A DNA stretch of 64,000 nt from Armillaria gallica (taxonomy: Eukaryota; Basidiomycota; Agaricomycetes; Agaricales; Physalacriaceae). The stretch spans positions 1,922,001 to 1,986,000 of the forward strand of contig JBANDB010000012.1 of assembly GCA_037576215.1 (NCBI GenBank). Direction: 5' to 3'. The position numbers and the translations under genes are program-made. The notes beneath the pieces are model-generated. The model was not told the DNA's origin. It did not search any database and saw only the letters and a program-made list of their open reading frames with translations. Shown here in pieces: positions 14,065 to 24,920 of this stretch; within the stretch, counting starts at the first letter, position 1, and every line of letters starts with the position of its first letter.

Positions 14065-14729
14065 TATTTATCCAAGTACGTGTATGCATCCTCGTCTTTT
14101 TGCTGTATGATCCTCATGCTATCGAAGGGGTGTAAAATCCGGCAACACGCAGTTCGCGCGTGATGTCGCGGCTTGGACGTTCCAAGACTCTTTAGTGCTG
14201 CGCGTTGAAATGCAGACCACCATATCGCGAATACTACGATTTCCAAAGAACAAGATACCATCAAAAATCTCATCGTCTACTCTGCAGCTATTTCTCGATT
14301 CAATCGGAAGGATGCATGAGAGCCGTACTCCATATCAAGGACATGAACTCGAATTCACCATCCCGGACCCGCGCATTGCTCTACCAACCATAGCGGGAAA
14401 ACCGGACATTTACTGTACAAAATTCCATGCGCCTGATCGACACGGCGTGTTTGGGTTTGTAGTTGACTACAAGTGCAAAGGGTACGTGTTTCATTTTGAC
14501 TGGAATTATGGCGGCGTTTAATGTCTGTTGCTGAATAGATGGACGCACTTCAATCACTGTAGCCATCGTGCCACCGCGGCATGATGGATATCCATGTTTC
14601 CTTGGAGCAACTTGGCCATACCACGCCAACGCTATAAGCTCCAGCGTTGGGTTCTTCTTGTTCTCTGCGATGTGGGTCGCTGGTGATGTACGCCAGTTGA
14701 AGAAAAGCAAATACCAAAAGACAGAATAG
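14065..14729 (+). pseudogene. WBP1/OST48 3' fragment, copy 2
   Basis: Only the last three exons remain, beginning just before the intron that follows the KEIS block. It keeps HGVFGFVVDYKCKG, the two intron positions of copy 1 and a decayed C-terminal membrane segment, ending at a TAG aligned with copy 1. Codon changes and a frame break around 14210-14320 disrupt the luminal part. It is the shortest WBP1 copy. Confidence 0.75.
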
Positions 14730-15116
14730 ATGATGGTACGATGAATGTATTCATTAATCTTGTGTGAATTGGACTGCCTTTTTTCTGGGTAAAGAGTGCG
14801 GGATTTCCACGAATACGGGTGGGCGCCACAACTCATGCGCACACTTGAATCGACATTGGAAAGTGTTCCGATATTTCATCAAGCATGGTTTTATGGGGAC
14901 AAGTCACGGTCGTGTGGAAAAGAGTAAGGTTCACAGCTCCATAAACACTATGCCTAGGGCTCTTGTTGGTGAGCCTGATTGCCTATATCGGGCCTTACGA
15001 CCGGCGCGTCGACGCGTCTTGCGGTCCCGGCCACTGTCAACGGTTTGTACTCCAACCGTCACCACCCTTCTCTTCACCATCACGTTCACCCCTCACACTC
15101 AGCTCTCTCCCTTCCG

Positions 15117-16045
15117 ATGGCTGCCGTGCCTCCATTTCTTCATGGTCCCAGTCTGACTCCTGAGGTATTCAAATGCCTCAAGGTCTGGTGGGCATCAAAA
15201 TACAAAAACGGTTACAAGTCGTCTTTCAATGATCTTGAGCAACTCAAGGTATAGCCGTACCTCCTCTGCATGCTCGTCCTCTCATAATTTCCTATAGGTC
15301 GCCTACGGCTTCCAGATGAATAACCTGATGTCTTGCCGAGCGAATAGCGCGCGCCTTAGCTCGACGATCGATACTTTGCAAGTGGAATCTAAATTGCTGA
15401 AGAGGCGAAAGGAACTTTTGCAAGAGGACATTGACCAGGCTAAGCGGACTAAGCAAGAAACGAGAGACGAGGTTGTTGCGTTGAGAAAGATAAACAGGAT
15501 CTCGTGGAACGACTGGCTGCGGATAGTGAAGAAAACAATGGGTCTGTCAAAACAGGTATGTAATATTATATCCCCGCATCGTACAAGGTACTTGACGTTA
15601 TTACAAGATTGATGCCTTCCGAGTACAGGCAAAGGCCCTTGCGGAGCAAGCTCACCAACGCCATCTCGAAATTGTTTCTATGGCTTTCGGGAAAATGTCG
15701 TTCGTTGAAGAATCCTTCTTTCCGACCCGTGTCGTATTTAATGATCCGCACAAATAATGTCTGCGCTACCTTCTGTGTGTGTTTAGCCGCGGCGTTTCTC
15801 CTTATGCTGACCTTATTTCATCTAGGAGCTCACAGCATCTCTGCGGTACGAGCGTCTTGCATTCACCGAGTAATTACAGAGGGTTCAGTGCATTTTTCAG
15901 TGTATATTTCCTTCCTTGTCCGCCTCGATCAATGCCTCTGCACATCCCCAAGATCGCCCAGGTAGGGTACTGATTTCACTCTCCCATCATAATTCCCGAA
16001 GAGAGACCAGTAGAGTTGGTCGTAGAGGCAAAACCTCGCGAGGTG
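15117..16045 (+). pseudogene. DUF6697-like coiled-coil gene, copy 2, 3'-truncated
   Basis: It has the ATG, first exon, coiled-coil exon (STIDTLQVESKLL) and third exon of copy 1. A one-base loss near 15487 shifts the coiled-coil frame, and GYW becomes GY-stop at about 15972. The copy ends around 16045, just after the EAKP block, where the inverted DUF6535 segment begins. The WLYLGRYL and CVGYD exons are absent. Confidence 0.75.
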
Positions 16046-16542
16046 TGTGAAGCGTGGCCGGTGACAGAGGGAGCCGGCCGGCGAACTCCAAGTTAGGCAG
16101 TCACCGCTCATTGCTTCCATTAGGGGTTCTGTCGACGACTATGCCTGTATGTTGCCATGCTCAACGCACGAACGGTATCACTAGTACCAAGCAGAGATAA
16201 CTTGTCTTGAACCGTGCCTGTCCAACATGGTCCACATTTTCGCATCGGAGATTGAACGTAACTCCCTAGCGCTGTACTCAACTAGAACACCGTCGGACCC
16301 ATGTTGACGATGGCACAATGTCTCCCTTTCCACCTCGTTTCCAAAGAATATCCCGTCCATTTCAAGGTCTCATCAACGCCCTAACAGCACATCTTGAATG
16401 GTTCCGATTATTATCAATTAAGCGCCTGGAGTACCCTTTGGGACGCTTGCTCTAGCGCTGGATGTCGTAACCATGAGGCCTACTAGCGCATACAGCTGCT
16501 GTTCTTCACTCCCCATCATCCTCCTGCCCACAGCTCAGCACT
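16046..16542 (+). promoter_or_regulatory. 5' flank and probable promoter of the intact DUF6535 gene
   Basis: No gene is seen. The last 150 bp before the start codon are conserved in the flanks of copy 1 and copy 3. The part at about 16190-16350 reappears inverted at about 30595-30760, where a 405-bp stretch separates it from the proximal flank. Conservation of a non-coding flank around a gene family suggests promoter sequence moved with the gene. Confidence 0.5.
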
Positions 16543-19500
16543 ATGTCAATTCGCGAAATCGATAGAACATCGACCTTGGATCCGGGACAGGGGGAAGCCA
16601 TTGGACGCGAAGATGCAGAGGCAGAAGGACCAGGGATTGGGAGAGATGGGGAGCACAGGCAGAACCTAGCCGCGCGGGAGGTACAGTCCGACGAGGAGGA
16701 AAACGACGTACAGTCGAACAAGGAAGAGAAAGAGGATCAAGCCCCAGCTGCTCCCCCACCAACTTCTGCCAATGCGGCCAATGCAAAGAAGATCTTTGGG
16801 ATGAAGAGATCGAATCCTACGGTTAAGAAAGGTGAGAAAACCATTCCTAACCCTTTTCCTCGCGTATCTCATCAATTTCTAACTAGGCAATGATACGTAC
16901 GACTATGAACAAAAATACCCTGAGGACGCGCCCTTTGAAGAAGCGGCCCCGGCGGCGAGGGTATGGAAAACGTACGAAGATGAAAGCAGGAACCACGATG
17001 TCAACATGGTTGAAGAATCCCGAGATAATGTAGACGTACTGCTCGTCTTTGTGAGTCCTTTTGTTCTCTTGCTTTCCTTCGTTACTGAGCTGTGTTAAAG
17101 GCGGGTCTTTTCTCGGCAGTCGTGACAACATTTGTAGTGCAAACGTCGCAGAGTTTACAGCCGGATTATGCTGCTATGTCAGCTTCGCTACTCTATGAAT
17201 CTGTCCTCGTTCAACGTGCCATCGCCAACGGTTCCCCGGTAGCTACCATCACTCCTTCTCCCCTCAATCCCACCATCGCCTTTGTTCCTGCCACCACGGA
17301 TGTCTGGGTGAACGGACTCTGGTTCACCAGCCTATTCCTCAGTTTGACGACTGCTCTCGTTGCCGTTCTCGTAAAACAGTGGCTGCACCATTATGTTGCC
17401 CTCCCTTCTGGAACACCGCGCGACCGCAGTTTTATACGTCAATTCCGATATGTCGGCTTTGAAAAGTGGCATGTCCAAGTCATCATAGGACTACTCCCCG
17501 TTCTTATGCACCTTGCTCTCGCCATATTTCTCAGCGGCTTGGTGATTTTCTTACATCCCCTTCGGGCAGCTCTATCATGGATCATTTGTGCAGGAACGGC
17601 TGTCGTCTACGCTGCGTATGTGTTAGCCGCCATCCTTCCCATTATCTTCCCTCAATGCCCTTACCGTACACCTCTATGTGATCTTGTCTACATGTCTTTT
17701 TGTCGTATCATCCCGCGAGTGACATGGACACAGCGCAACAAAGAAGATTTTCTTTCTTCATTTGAAAGAAGAAATTTTGGCGCCATGATCCACTCTCTTC
17801 CCCGTGCGCAAGCAAGAATACCCCAGTCACTGACGGTGATAGAGTCCAAGTCCGTAGGACAGATGTCAATAAATTTGGCGGCTGAAGCACTGCACTGGCT
17901 CTTCTCAGTCACTTCCAATCCCACTGTCCAAAGTATAGTAATACAGTCCATTGGTGGACTGCCGATGGCATCAGAAGAAAAGCTTGTTGCACTTAGGGGA
18001 AATGATTTCGCAATGGATGATTTGCAAGAATCTTTGCTCAGACGTGTCCGGGGGAAGGATTTCAATTACAAACTAGTGCCAGAGATGGCACTCGAAGTCG
18101 GACGTTTACTTCGCTTTTATTCTCGCTTTGACTGGTACCGCCCCTTTATTGCTGCCCCTGAATTTGATTCATTCGAGGTCACCGTCGCGATCCTATCTAA
18201 TGGAGATCTCTTGAGCAACGGAGAAACAGAATCTGTCAGTCCTGGCGCATTTTTCATGGATATTATCCATTCTTCAGAGCTACCGCCACGTTGTTGGTAT
18301 CGTCTTATGATCAAATCCCAAGATGTCCTTAGCCCTCTGCATCCTGATAATGATGATCATACCAATTCGTTTCCACTTCATCTCTGCTCTGTGGTAGCCT
18401 CTGCCTTCTTTCACTCATTTCACATGTCAAAGAGCAGCCGAATGCAGGATTTCGATTCTTCATTGCGAGTTCGTGATTTCGAGGACTCGGTACCCTATTT
18501 TCTTGACAAAATCTACCACCTTGTTCTCCCCATGTTTTCTCAGTTCGTCACAGATTCATCTTTAGCTGAGCCATCGTTGCCCGAATATCTGAGGGCACTT
18601 GTGGCAGCCATCAAATTCCTACTTCATAGACTTTCTCTTCCCGAGTCTGATATGTCTCATCACACCATTTGTCGGTCGTTACTCTTTGCGGTTGAGTGGA
18701 TCCATGAGCAAACATTCACATCCCTGGAAGCTACTGCTGTCATGATGGTGCTTGATGATATCCTTTCTCATTGCGTCATCCCAACATTCAATATCAACCA
18801 AGATTGGAGCAAGTTGTGCAATCTCACTATCCTCACCTATCCCTCTTTGACTACTGTGGCCCCTTCTGCTTGTTCTTTGCATGGTCTCCGATCAATGATT
18901 GATTTTATGGCAAGTCAATGGGGCCAGACCGCCTGGTGGCGGAGTGGGGATGCTTACAAGTCTGACCCTGCATGTAGGGCATTGACCGATCTCCTCACAC
19001 AACACATTCCGGTGGCTTTTACTGCATTCCTTGAAAATCAATGTGTACAGTTCCTTGGAAACCATACATTCCATGAAGCTTCAGTTCCGATGGTTAGCGC
19101 GTACATTGCAGGAATTTCCACCATGCAACATGGATCAGATGGAGCTGTGGATGAAGCCACGCACATCGACTACCTCCATAACCCACAAAATCTGTTTACT
19201 GTGTGCTCTATCCTGGCTACACATGGCATCAGTAATATAGACCAGACTGCCATCCGAAGGGACATCACAAGGCTGGTGCAGCTCCGTCCACGAGACACTG
19301 CTTGGGATGAATGCCGCAGAAAACTTCATGATCTGGTACAAGGCGATGGTGGTAACTTTTTCAGTGAACAGCGCGTCGCGCCAGAATATTCTTGGGAATC
19401 TGATCGCTCACTGCGAGCCGGTGAAATCCAAGTCGAAAAAGATAACATCAGATATGCGATACATGTTCTTGATGACTTTTTTGATGGCGGAGCACATACC

Positions 19501-19641
19501 ATCATGGTGAGCCGATGTTCTTTTGCTCAGACAAATTTCGCCTTCAACTGACTTTCAATCCAGGGCCGCTTAGATCGCTTTTTAGGATGGTGTCTTGGTC
19601 GAAAGCCAGAGGATAAGCCGCAACAAGAGCTGCAGGTTTAG
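16543..19641 (+). CDS. DUF6535 multi-pass membrane protein, intact copy
   Basis: Four exons (16543-16831, 16887-17050, 17101-19506, 19564-19641) give one open frame of 978 residues. Residues 1-96 are acidic and disordered (MSIREIDRTS, EEENDVQS). Around residues 130-150 is the DUF6535 entry motif ending NVDVLLVF, joined to AGLFSAVVTTFVVQTSQSLQPD (first helix, about 152-167). Three more membrane helices follow at about 223-245, 278-302 and 309-334. The remaining 640 residues are mostly alpha-helical, probably cytosolic, with no catalytic motif I recognise. DUF6535 proteins form expanded families in mushrooms and have no assigned function. This copy is inverted relative to its two broken siblings and is the only uninterrupted one. 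Confidence 0.85.
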
Positions 19642-21170
19642 CTAATAGGGATGTTAACATTTGCGCAATAAAGATACAGCGGTAGTATTATTAGTGGTAG
19701 TAGTGAAGACGAAAGCTTACCTTCAAGTGAAAATACCTTTAGAGCTAGGAAACCAGGCCATAGCAAGGTCAAATTAACCAGCCGGCGCCTTCAAACTTGC
19801 GCATGCACTTCCAAGTATCAAAACTTGAATAGAGACAAGCCTCAGGCTGTTTACTTACAATGTTGGGCCTTTCAAGAGTTCTTCGAGGTAGCCAAAGGTT
19901 AGTTTCCAAGCCAAGGAAAGAGATACCCGGCACATCCCCCGCACGAGGGATCCTTCTACTCAACGAAAGAAACAGCACAGATATCTATCGCGAACGTGGT
20001 TAGCTTCCCCGTAACAACAGTGAACACAGAAGCTTACCTTCAAGTGGACGTAGCACGTATATTTCATTTCTGCAACTAGAGCGACAAGTTAGTATCAAAG
20101 TCAAGATTACAGATGAAGACATCTACCTGATACATGAGGGAGACGCAGTCTATGCGTCTCGTTAGCGAAACCAATGGGACTTAATATGACTAACACGTAC
20201 CTCAGCTCTACAACCATTTTCGCAGCCTACAAATACTCCAATGACGCCCCGTCTACCCATGTTTTGAAGCGTGATACAGCGGCGGTCGCAGGTGGTCGTC
20301 GACGGATTTTGGTACCAGAATTAGATCTAGAGTAGAAACTCATTAGCTATCTGCAGACTAATTAAAAGATACAGATCCTACCTTTGGCCCTATAGTTCCG
20401 GGTTTAGCTATAATGTTCCACGCCGTGCAAGCTTCAAAACCTGGACGAAAAAACATGAGAATCAAAAAATATGGTTGAGAGGAAAGGTCGAGCTCACCGT
20501 GGCCGCTAATCCTCGTCGTCGCGGACACTGCTACACATCCTTTCAACCCGGGAGACACCCGTTTCCAGCGCGCTAAGCTCGCTCGACGTTCGTATTGATG
20601 AGCCGGTGGTATCAATTCTGCTCACGGCGCGATGGTCGACGATGGCAAGAAGTAAAACCCTAAAAGGGCAGTTGAGTTAGAACTTTGCGAACAGAGTAAG
20701 GAGCAAATGTATATACCTGGAATTGAACCTTTCATTACCCAGGGACTTTCCTTCACTATCGACAGCCCTTCCGTTGGCCGTTTATTCAGGTTAGGTTAAT
20801 GAATACTGATAGTAAAGAAAAAGACAGTTAGCTTTTGAACCAAATAGAAAGCGGAAAACTTACCTTAGATAATAGTCGTTAAACGACAGCCTTCAAGCGT
20901 GCACGAGATAGACCTAGAGAAAGTTCTGGTTGATAGTTGCTACGAAAAGTAAAGGATTCGTTTACCATTAGCTTGCCGCAGAAGATGAGCCGTTGAGCTC
21001 ATTGCTGGATGTCGCCGAGTTAAGTAAAGGAACCTAAGAACTGTTAGAAAAAGACGAGATCATCAAGAGAAGGAACAAGCTTACATGAGCTTACCATGAG
21101 ACCTCGACGGCGTCGTGTACTCTGAGGAGTGCGTCGATAGGCTATCATAGGCATGGTAGGAGGTGAATTC
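19642..21170 (-). other. Unassigned intron-rich locus on the minus strand
   Basis: Read on the minus strand, this block shows a series of good 5' splice sites (GTAAG or GTA-A/G type) at roughly 100-200-bp spacing, many with matching polypyrimidine-AG ends 50-60 bp further on. Candidate exons are only 25-220 nt. I could not link them into a long frame: ATGCCTATGATAGCC near 21150 opens about 43 codons before a stop, and the longest open piece (20358-20615) has no known relatives. It may be a spliced non-coding RNA, a gene with micro-exons, or a decayed gene. Bases 19642-19705 are still part of the inverted DUF6535 segment. Confidence 0.3.
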
Positions 21171-22549
21171 CGTAAATGGAATGTTTGGCAGCAGTGCGTT
21201 GTTTGGCAGGCTCATTTTATTTCTCTCTCCACCACTGTGGGCGAGTTCAGTGCTTCCCTTCTCCAAACCAATGTGGCCCTTCCTCGCTTACACTTCCGCT
21301 TCCTATACTCAATGCTAGCGTGTCCCGTTGCTTGGTCAGTTTTTCTTCTATCAATATTCCGTTTTTTATTTGACTGAGCTTTACTGTGATTTTACAGAGT
21401 ACTTGGCGGGTCAAATTTGATTACTACAAAGCCGGAGTTTTGCGTGGTCAATGCCCCGCGGTGAGCGGCACGTTGCTGTACTTTTGGATCTCGACGTTCG
21501 CGGTGGAATGAGGGTATGAAGTAGGCGTGGTGCGATGTAAGTGCATTCATTTCTCGTATCAAAATTTCCTTCAATTGAATTTTTATTTCTCAGTTCAGAT
21601 GCCCTGTAGCAGCCGATATCCATCAAAGCTCGTTCGCCAGTCTCCACCTTCATGCAATAATCCGCTCTACAGCACGGGCCCACTGATTCCTTGGGATGCA
21701 CCGGATTTTGCGCCGACGCAACGTATCAATTTCTGGCGAGATGGGTCTGCGCGAGGGAGGGTTGTGTGGGAGGGAGGGAGAGCTCGTGTGTGTATAGAAG
21801 GTGTGGAGGTGGACAGGTCGGCGATGAAAGCGTGCACCCCTGCACGTCCCAAACTCCCCTCCAAACTCCCTCCTTCGATTACTTCCATCCCCGACGTCAC
21901 ATCTCCTGTCGCCGACCTCCACAGACCGGATCACCTGCTCCTCGCCCTACTGACTGATCACAAAGAGCCATATCGCGTGGTAGTCGCTCTGGTCGCACGG
22001 AGCACCGATTTTTGGCTCGAGACGACGTATCGACTTCCGGGGAGCGAGGACGGTTGCGAGGACGAGGGGAGGATTGTCATGGCCGAGGGAGGTGGTTTAG
22101 ACTTGCGGCGGACGCATAAGACTGAGCCCCCACGCACGCGTCTCCCCACCTCTGATCTATCTCGATTGCAACCACCACTGCGATGTCTTGAGGACATCGC
22201 ACCTTCCATGCCCCTCTCCTGACCATTCCATTCTATGGAAATACAAGTTTTGCATCGACACAACGTATCGACGTCCCGTGAGTGAGGTGTTGTTGCAGGA
22301 CATGGGGGATGGGGACGACGCGGATGTAGGAAGTGTGCACATGGGAGCGCACCTGCACTATGGCCGAGGACGACGACGTAGGATGGGCGGGCACTTGGTT
22401 TGGGGCGGGAGGGTTTCTTTTTTTGTAAGTCTGACATCAATTTCATCCGCATTGAAGTGCTAACGACTTTCGTAGTACCTCCATCCCTGATCACCTCAAC
22501 CTCCTCCAGGCCATCGATAATCACAATGATGCCCACACGCTTGCTCTGG
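21171..22549. other. Unassigned block with a degenerate repeat
   Basis: This part of the array is absent from the other units. It holds a 231-codon open frame at 21527-22222 (+) and an antisense one at 21958-22605, neither of known family. The motif CAACGTATC(G/A)A recurs near 21720, 22025 and 22260 within longer, G-rich, loosely similar stretches, so this looks like a diverged repeat of about 235-305 bp rather than a normal gene. Confidence 0.35.
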
Positions 22550-22753
22550 GAGGGCAGTGTTCTCTGCGACCAAAAATATAATTGCGCCGGCTCCGTACTT
22601 AGCATCCATTTGGGTTGAACATCTTGAGATCCGCCTTGAGTAGCAAATATGTCAGTTGCAATCAGCGATTCACAGGCGTGGGCATAAATACCAGCTCCAC
22701 CGCTACATACAGTCTGACCCTGCGATAGTCAGCACCCCTCGCTGCTACATCAT
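22550..22753 (-). pseudogene. THI20 5' fragment, unit b
   Basis: Only the start exon, the first intron and part of the second exon of THI20 are left. The second exon region reads as the complement of the AENTV and ADLKTF coding parts, with insertions and substitutions (for example AAATATAATTG in place of AAAGCTGTAATTG). It is placed, as in the intact locus, divergent from an RPA34 copy. Confidence 0.7.
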
Positions 22754-22849
22754 GAGTTCACTGGTGCTATCTTTTTCCCGTCGGCTATGCGGACCGGTAA
22801 GCGGCTCTTTTGGTGGGCACGCGATATTTTTTCTCTCAAGTTCACAGTC

Positions 22850-23365
22850 ATGTCATCATCAGCATCGTCTCCTCCCTATTCGTCGCCTGCGCCCGAGTCA
22901 GTATCTAAGAAGATCCTGAGAAAATCCCAAGACAAGGGGAAAACCACTGCCAATCTTGGCGGAACACGAGAAGAACGAAGGCACTGGTGACCGATCCCAA
23001 TTTGGCATACGAACCACTAGAGGGAGCTGTCCTGCGGGAGAATCCAGACAGCAGAGAATTCGATTGGGACTCGCTAAATGATGACGAGGAGCTGGAATTG
23101 TGGCTTACACGCGTCCCAGGAAATGTACGCCATCTCAGAACTTTTTCGTGCCCTTCCCAGTTTGACCGTTTTCTTGATTTAAAGGAAGACCAAATATGTG
23201 GAGAACGTTACTATCGAAATACTACAGGGCTCTTTCAGCGTGAATATCGGCGAATTATCGAAATCACATTCGTACAACACTTGGAACGTTGGCAACGATG
23301 ACTCACGGACCCATAGGATGACGTGTATCTCGCTTGGTATGGCATTTTCGTTAGTGAGAATGATG
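22850..23365 (+). pseudogene. RPA34 remnant, unit b
   Basis: It starts MSSSASSPPYSSPAPESVS, as in the intact RPA34, then shifts frame. The acidic LNDDEELELWL block and the central exon (ENVTIEILQGSFS) survive in pieces. It ends near 23365 inside the second intron of the parent gene, where WBP1 sequence begins. The same breakpoint is seen near 34075. Confidence 0.75.
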
Positions 23366-23383
23366 AGATTCGACGAACCTCAT

Positions 23384-24503
23384 ATGTTCTAGACTTTGCA
23401 AAGGACATCACACCCCAAAGTCTCGTCCAGCTGCTCTCACTGAACAGCAACCTTTTGATCGCACTTTCGCCAAAACAAACAATGCTTTCCTCACTTCCTC
23501 CCACCTCCCAGCACTCCGCTTATCTCCCACTTCCCCGAGAGAGACGGACCCGCCAATGTCATTCCCATCTCAGTACCCGAATCACCTCTGCTCACTCCCA
23601 ATACGCACCAGTGTGGTTCTCTGGTATCCCATTTGCGCGTGAAAACAACCCACTCATTGTTCCCATCTTCACGCCTCGGAGGAAGCTTTGCTGCGGACTC
23701 ACCGATACATTGGCAGACGCCGCCGATAAGGATGGTAAAGGTCTCTAGGCGGGTTGCCAGCTTGGTGTCGTATCCGGTTTCCAGGAGCTGAGTGTAACCT
23801 GGGTTGGCGGTGTAGATTTCTTCAACGACAAGTTTGCGAACAAGGAAATATCCAGGTACGTGTATGCGTCCTCGTCTTTTTGTTGCGTGATTCTCATCCT
23901 ATCAAAGGGGTGTGAAATCCGGAAACACAGAGTTCGCGCGTGATGTCGCAGCTTGGACATTCCAAGAGTCTTTAGTGCTGACCATCATATTGCGAATACG
24001 ACGATATCTAAAGAACAATACACCATCAACAATCCTATAGACTATTCTGCGGCTATTTCTCGATTCAACCCGAAGGAGGATGCATGGGAGCCGTACTCCG
24101 ATATCAAGGATATGCAACTTGAATTCACCATGCTCGACCCGCACATCCGTACAGCTTTACCACCTGTAGCGGGAAAACCGGGCATTTACTCACACAATTC
24201 CACGCGCCTGACCGGCATGGCGTGTTTCAAGTTTGTAATTGACTACAAGCGCGAAAGGGTACGTGATTCATTTTGACTGGAATTATGGCGGCGTTTAATG
24301 TCTGTTGGTGAATAGATGGACGCACCTCCATCACTCAATCACTGTAGCTGTCGTGCCACCACGGCATGATGGATACCCACGTTTCCTTGGTGCAGCTTGG
24401 CCATACTACGCTGGTGCTATAAGGGTTCTTCTTGTTCTCTGCGATGTGGCTTGCTGGTGATGTACGCCAGTCGAAGAAAAGTAAATCCCAAAAGACAGAA
24501 TAG
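23384..24503 (+). pseudogene. WBP1/OST48, 5'-truncated copy 3
   Basis: It begins at FAKDITPQSLVQLLSL, the middle of the luminal domain, and so lacks the signal peptide and N-terminal 100 residues. It keeps LIALSPKQTMLSS, VWFSGIPFARENN, the two 3' introns, the DPHIRTALPPVAGKPGIY block and a shortened C-terminal helix (part of the STSVGF segment is deleted). A premature TAG occurs where copy 1 has GEGLWAG. It preserves more of the 5' side than the other copies. Confidence 0.75.
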
Positions 24504-24920
24504 ATGATGGTGCGGTCAATGTATTTATTAATCTCGTGTGAATTGAGCTGCCTTTTTTCTGGGTAAAGAGTGCGGGATTTCCGCGAACAAGGGTGGGCGC
24601 CACATTGACTCATGCGCAAACTTAGGTCGATATCGGAAACCGTTCCGATGTTTCGTCAAGCAAGATTTTACGGGAGGAAGTCGCGATCGTGTGTAAGAGA
24701 CTAAGGTTGAGACCGCCATGGAAGACTACGCCTATCTAGGAGTCTCAGTTGGCTCATCTGATTGCCGATATCGGGCCTTATGACCGGCGCGTCGACGCGT
24801 CTTGCGGTCCTGGCCACTGTCACCCTGCGTCAGTGAGACTCAATTGAAGCCGAGAGTTGTTCGTGTACTCAAACCGTTGGCCACCCTTCCTTTCACCCAC
24901 ACTTATCTCTCCCCCTTCCA
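24504..24920 (+). other. Conserved WBP1-to-DUF6697 spacer, unit c
   Basis: Same spacer as at 5560-5990, including the GACCGGCGCGTCGACGCGTC block. No gene seen. Confidence 0.55.

Noticed and set aside
20715..20740. tRNA-like T-arm (GGTTCAATTCC) on the minus strand
   Set aside because: The flanking five bases do not pair as a T stem and no anticodon or acceptor arm fits upstream; it coincides with a splice donor.
21527..22222. 231-codon plus-strand frame and a 215-codon antisense frame
   Set aside because: Open frames on both strands in GC-rich, repeat-like DNA; no homology or splice support.
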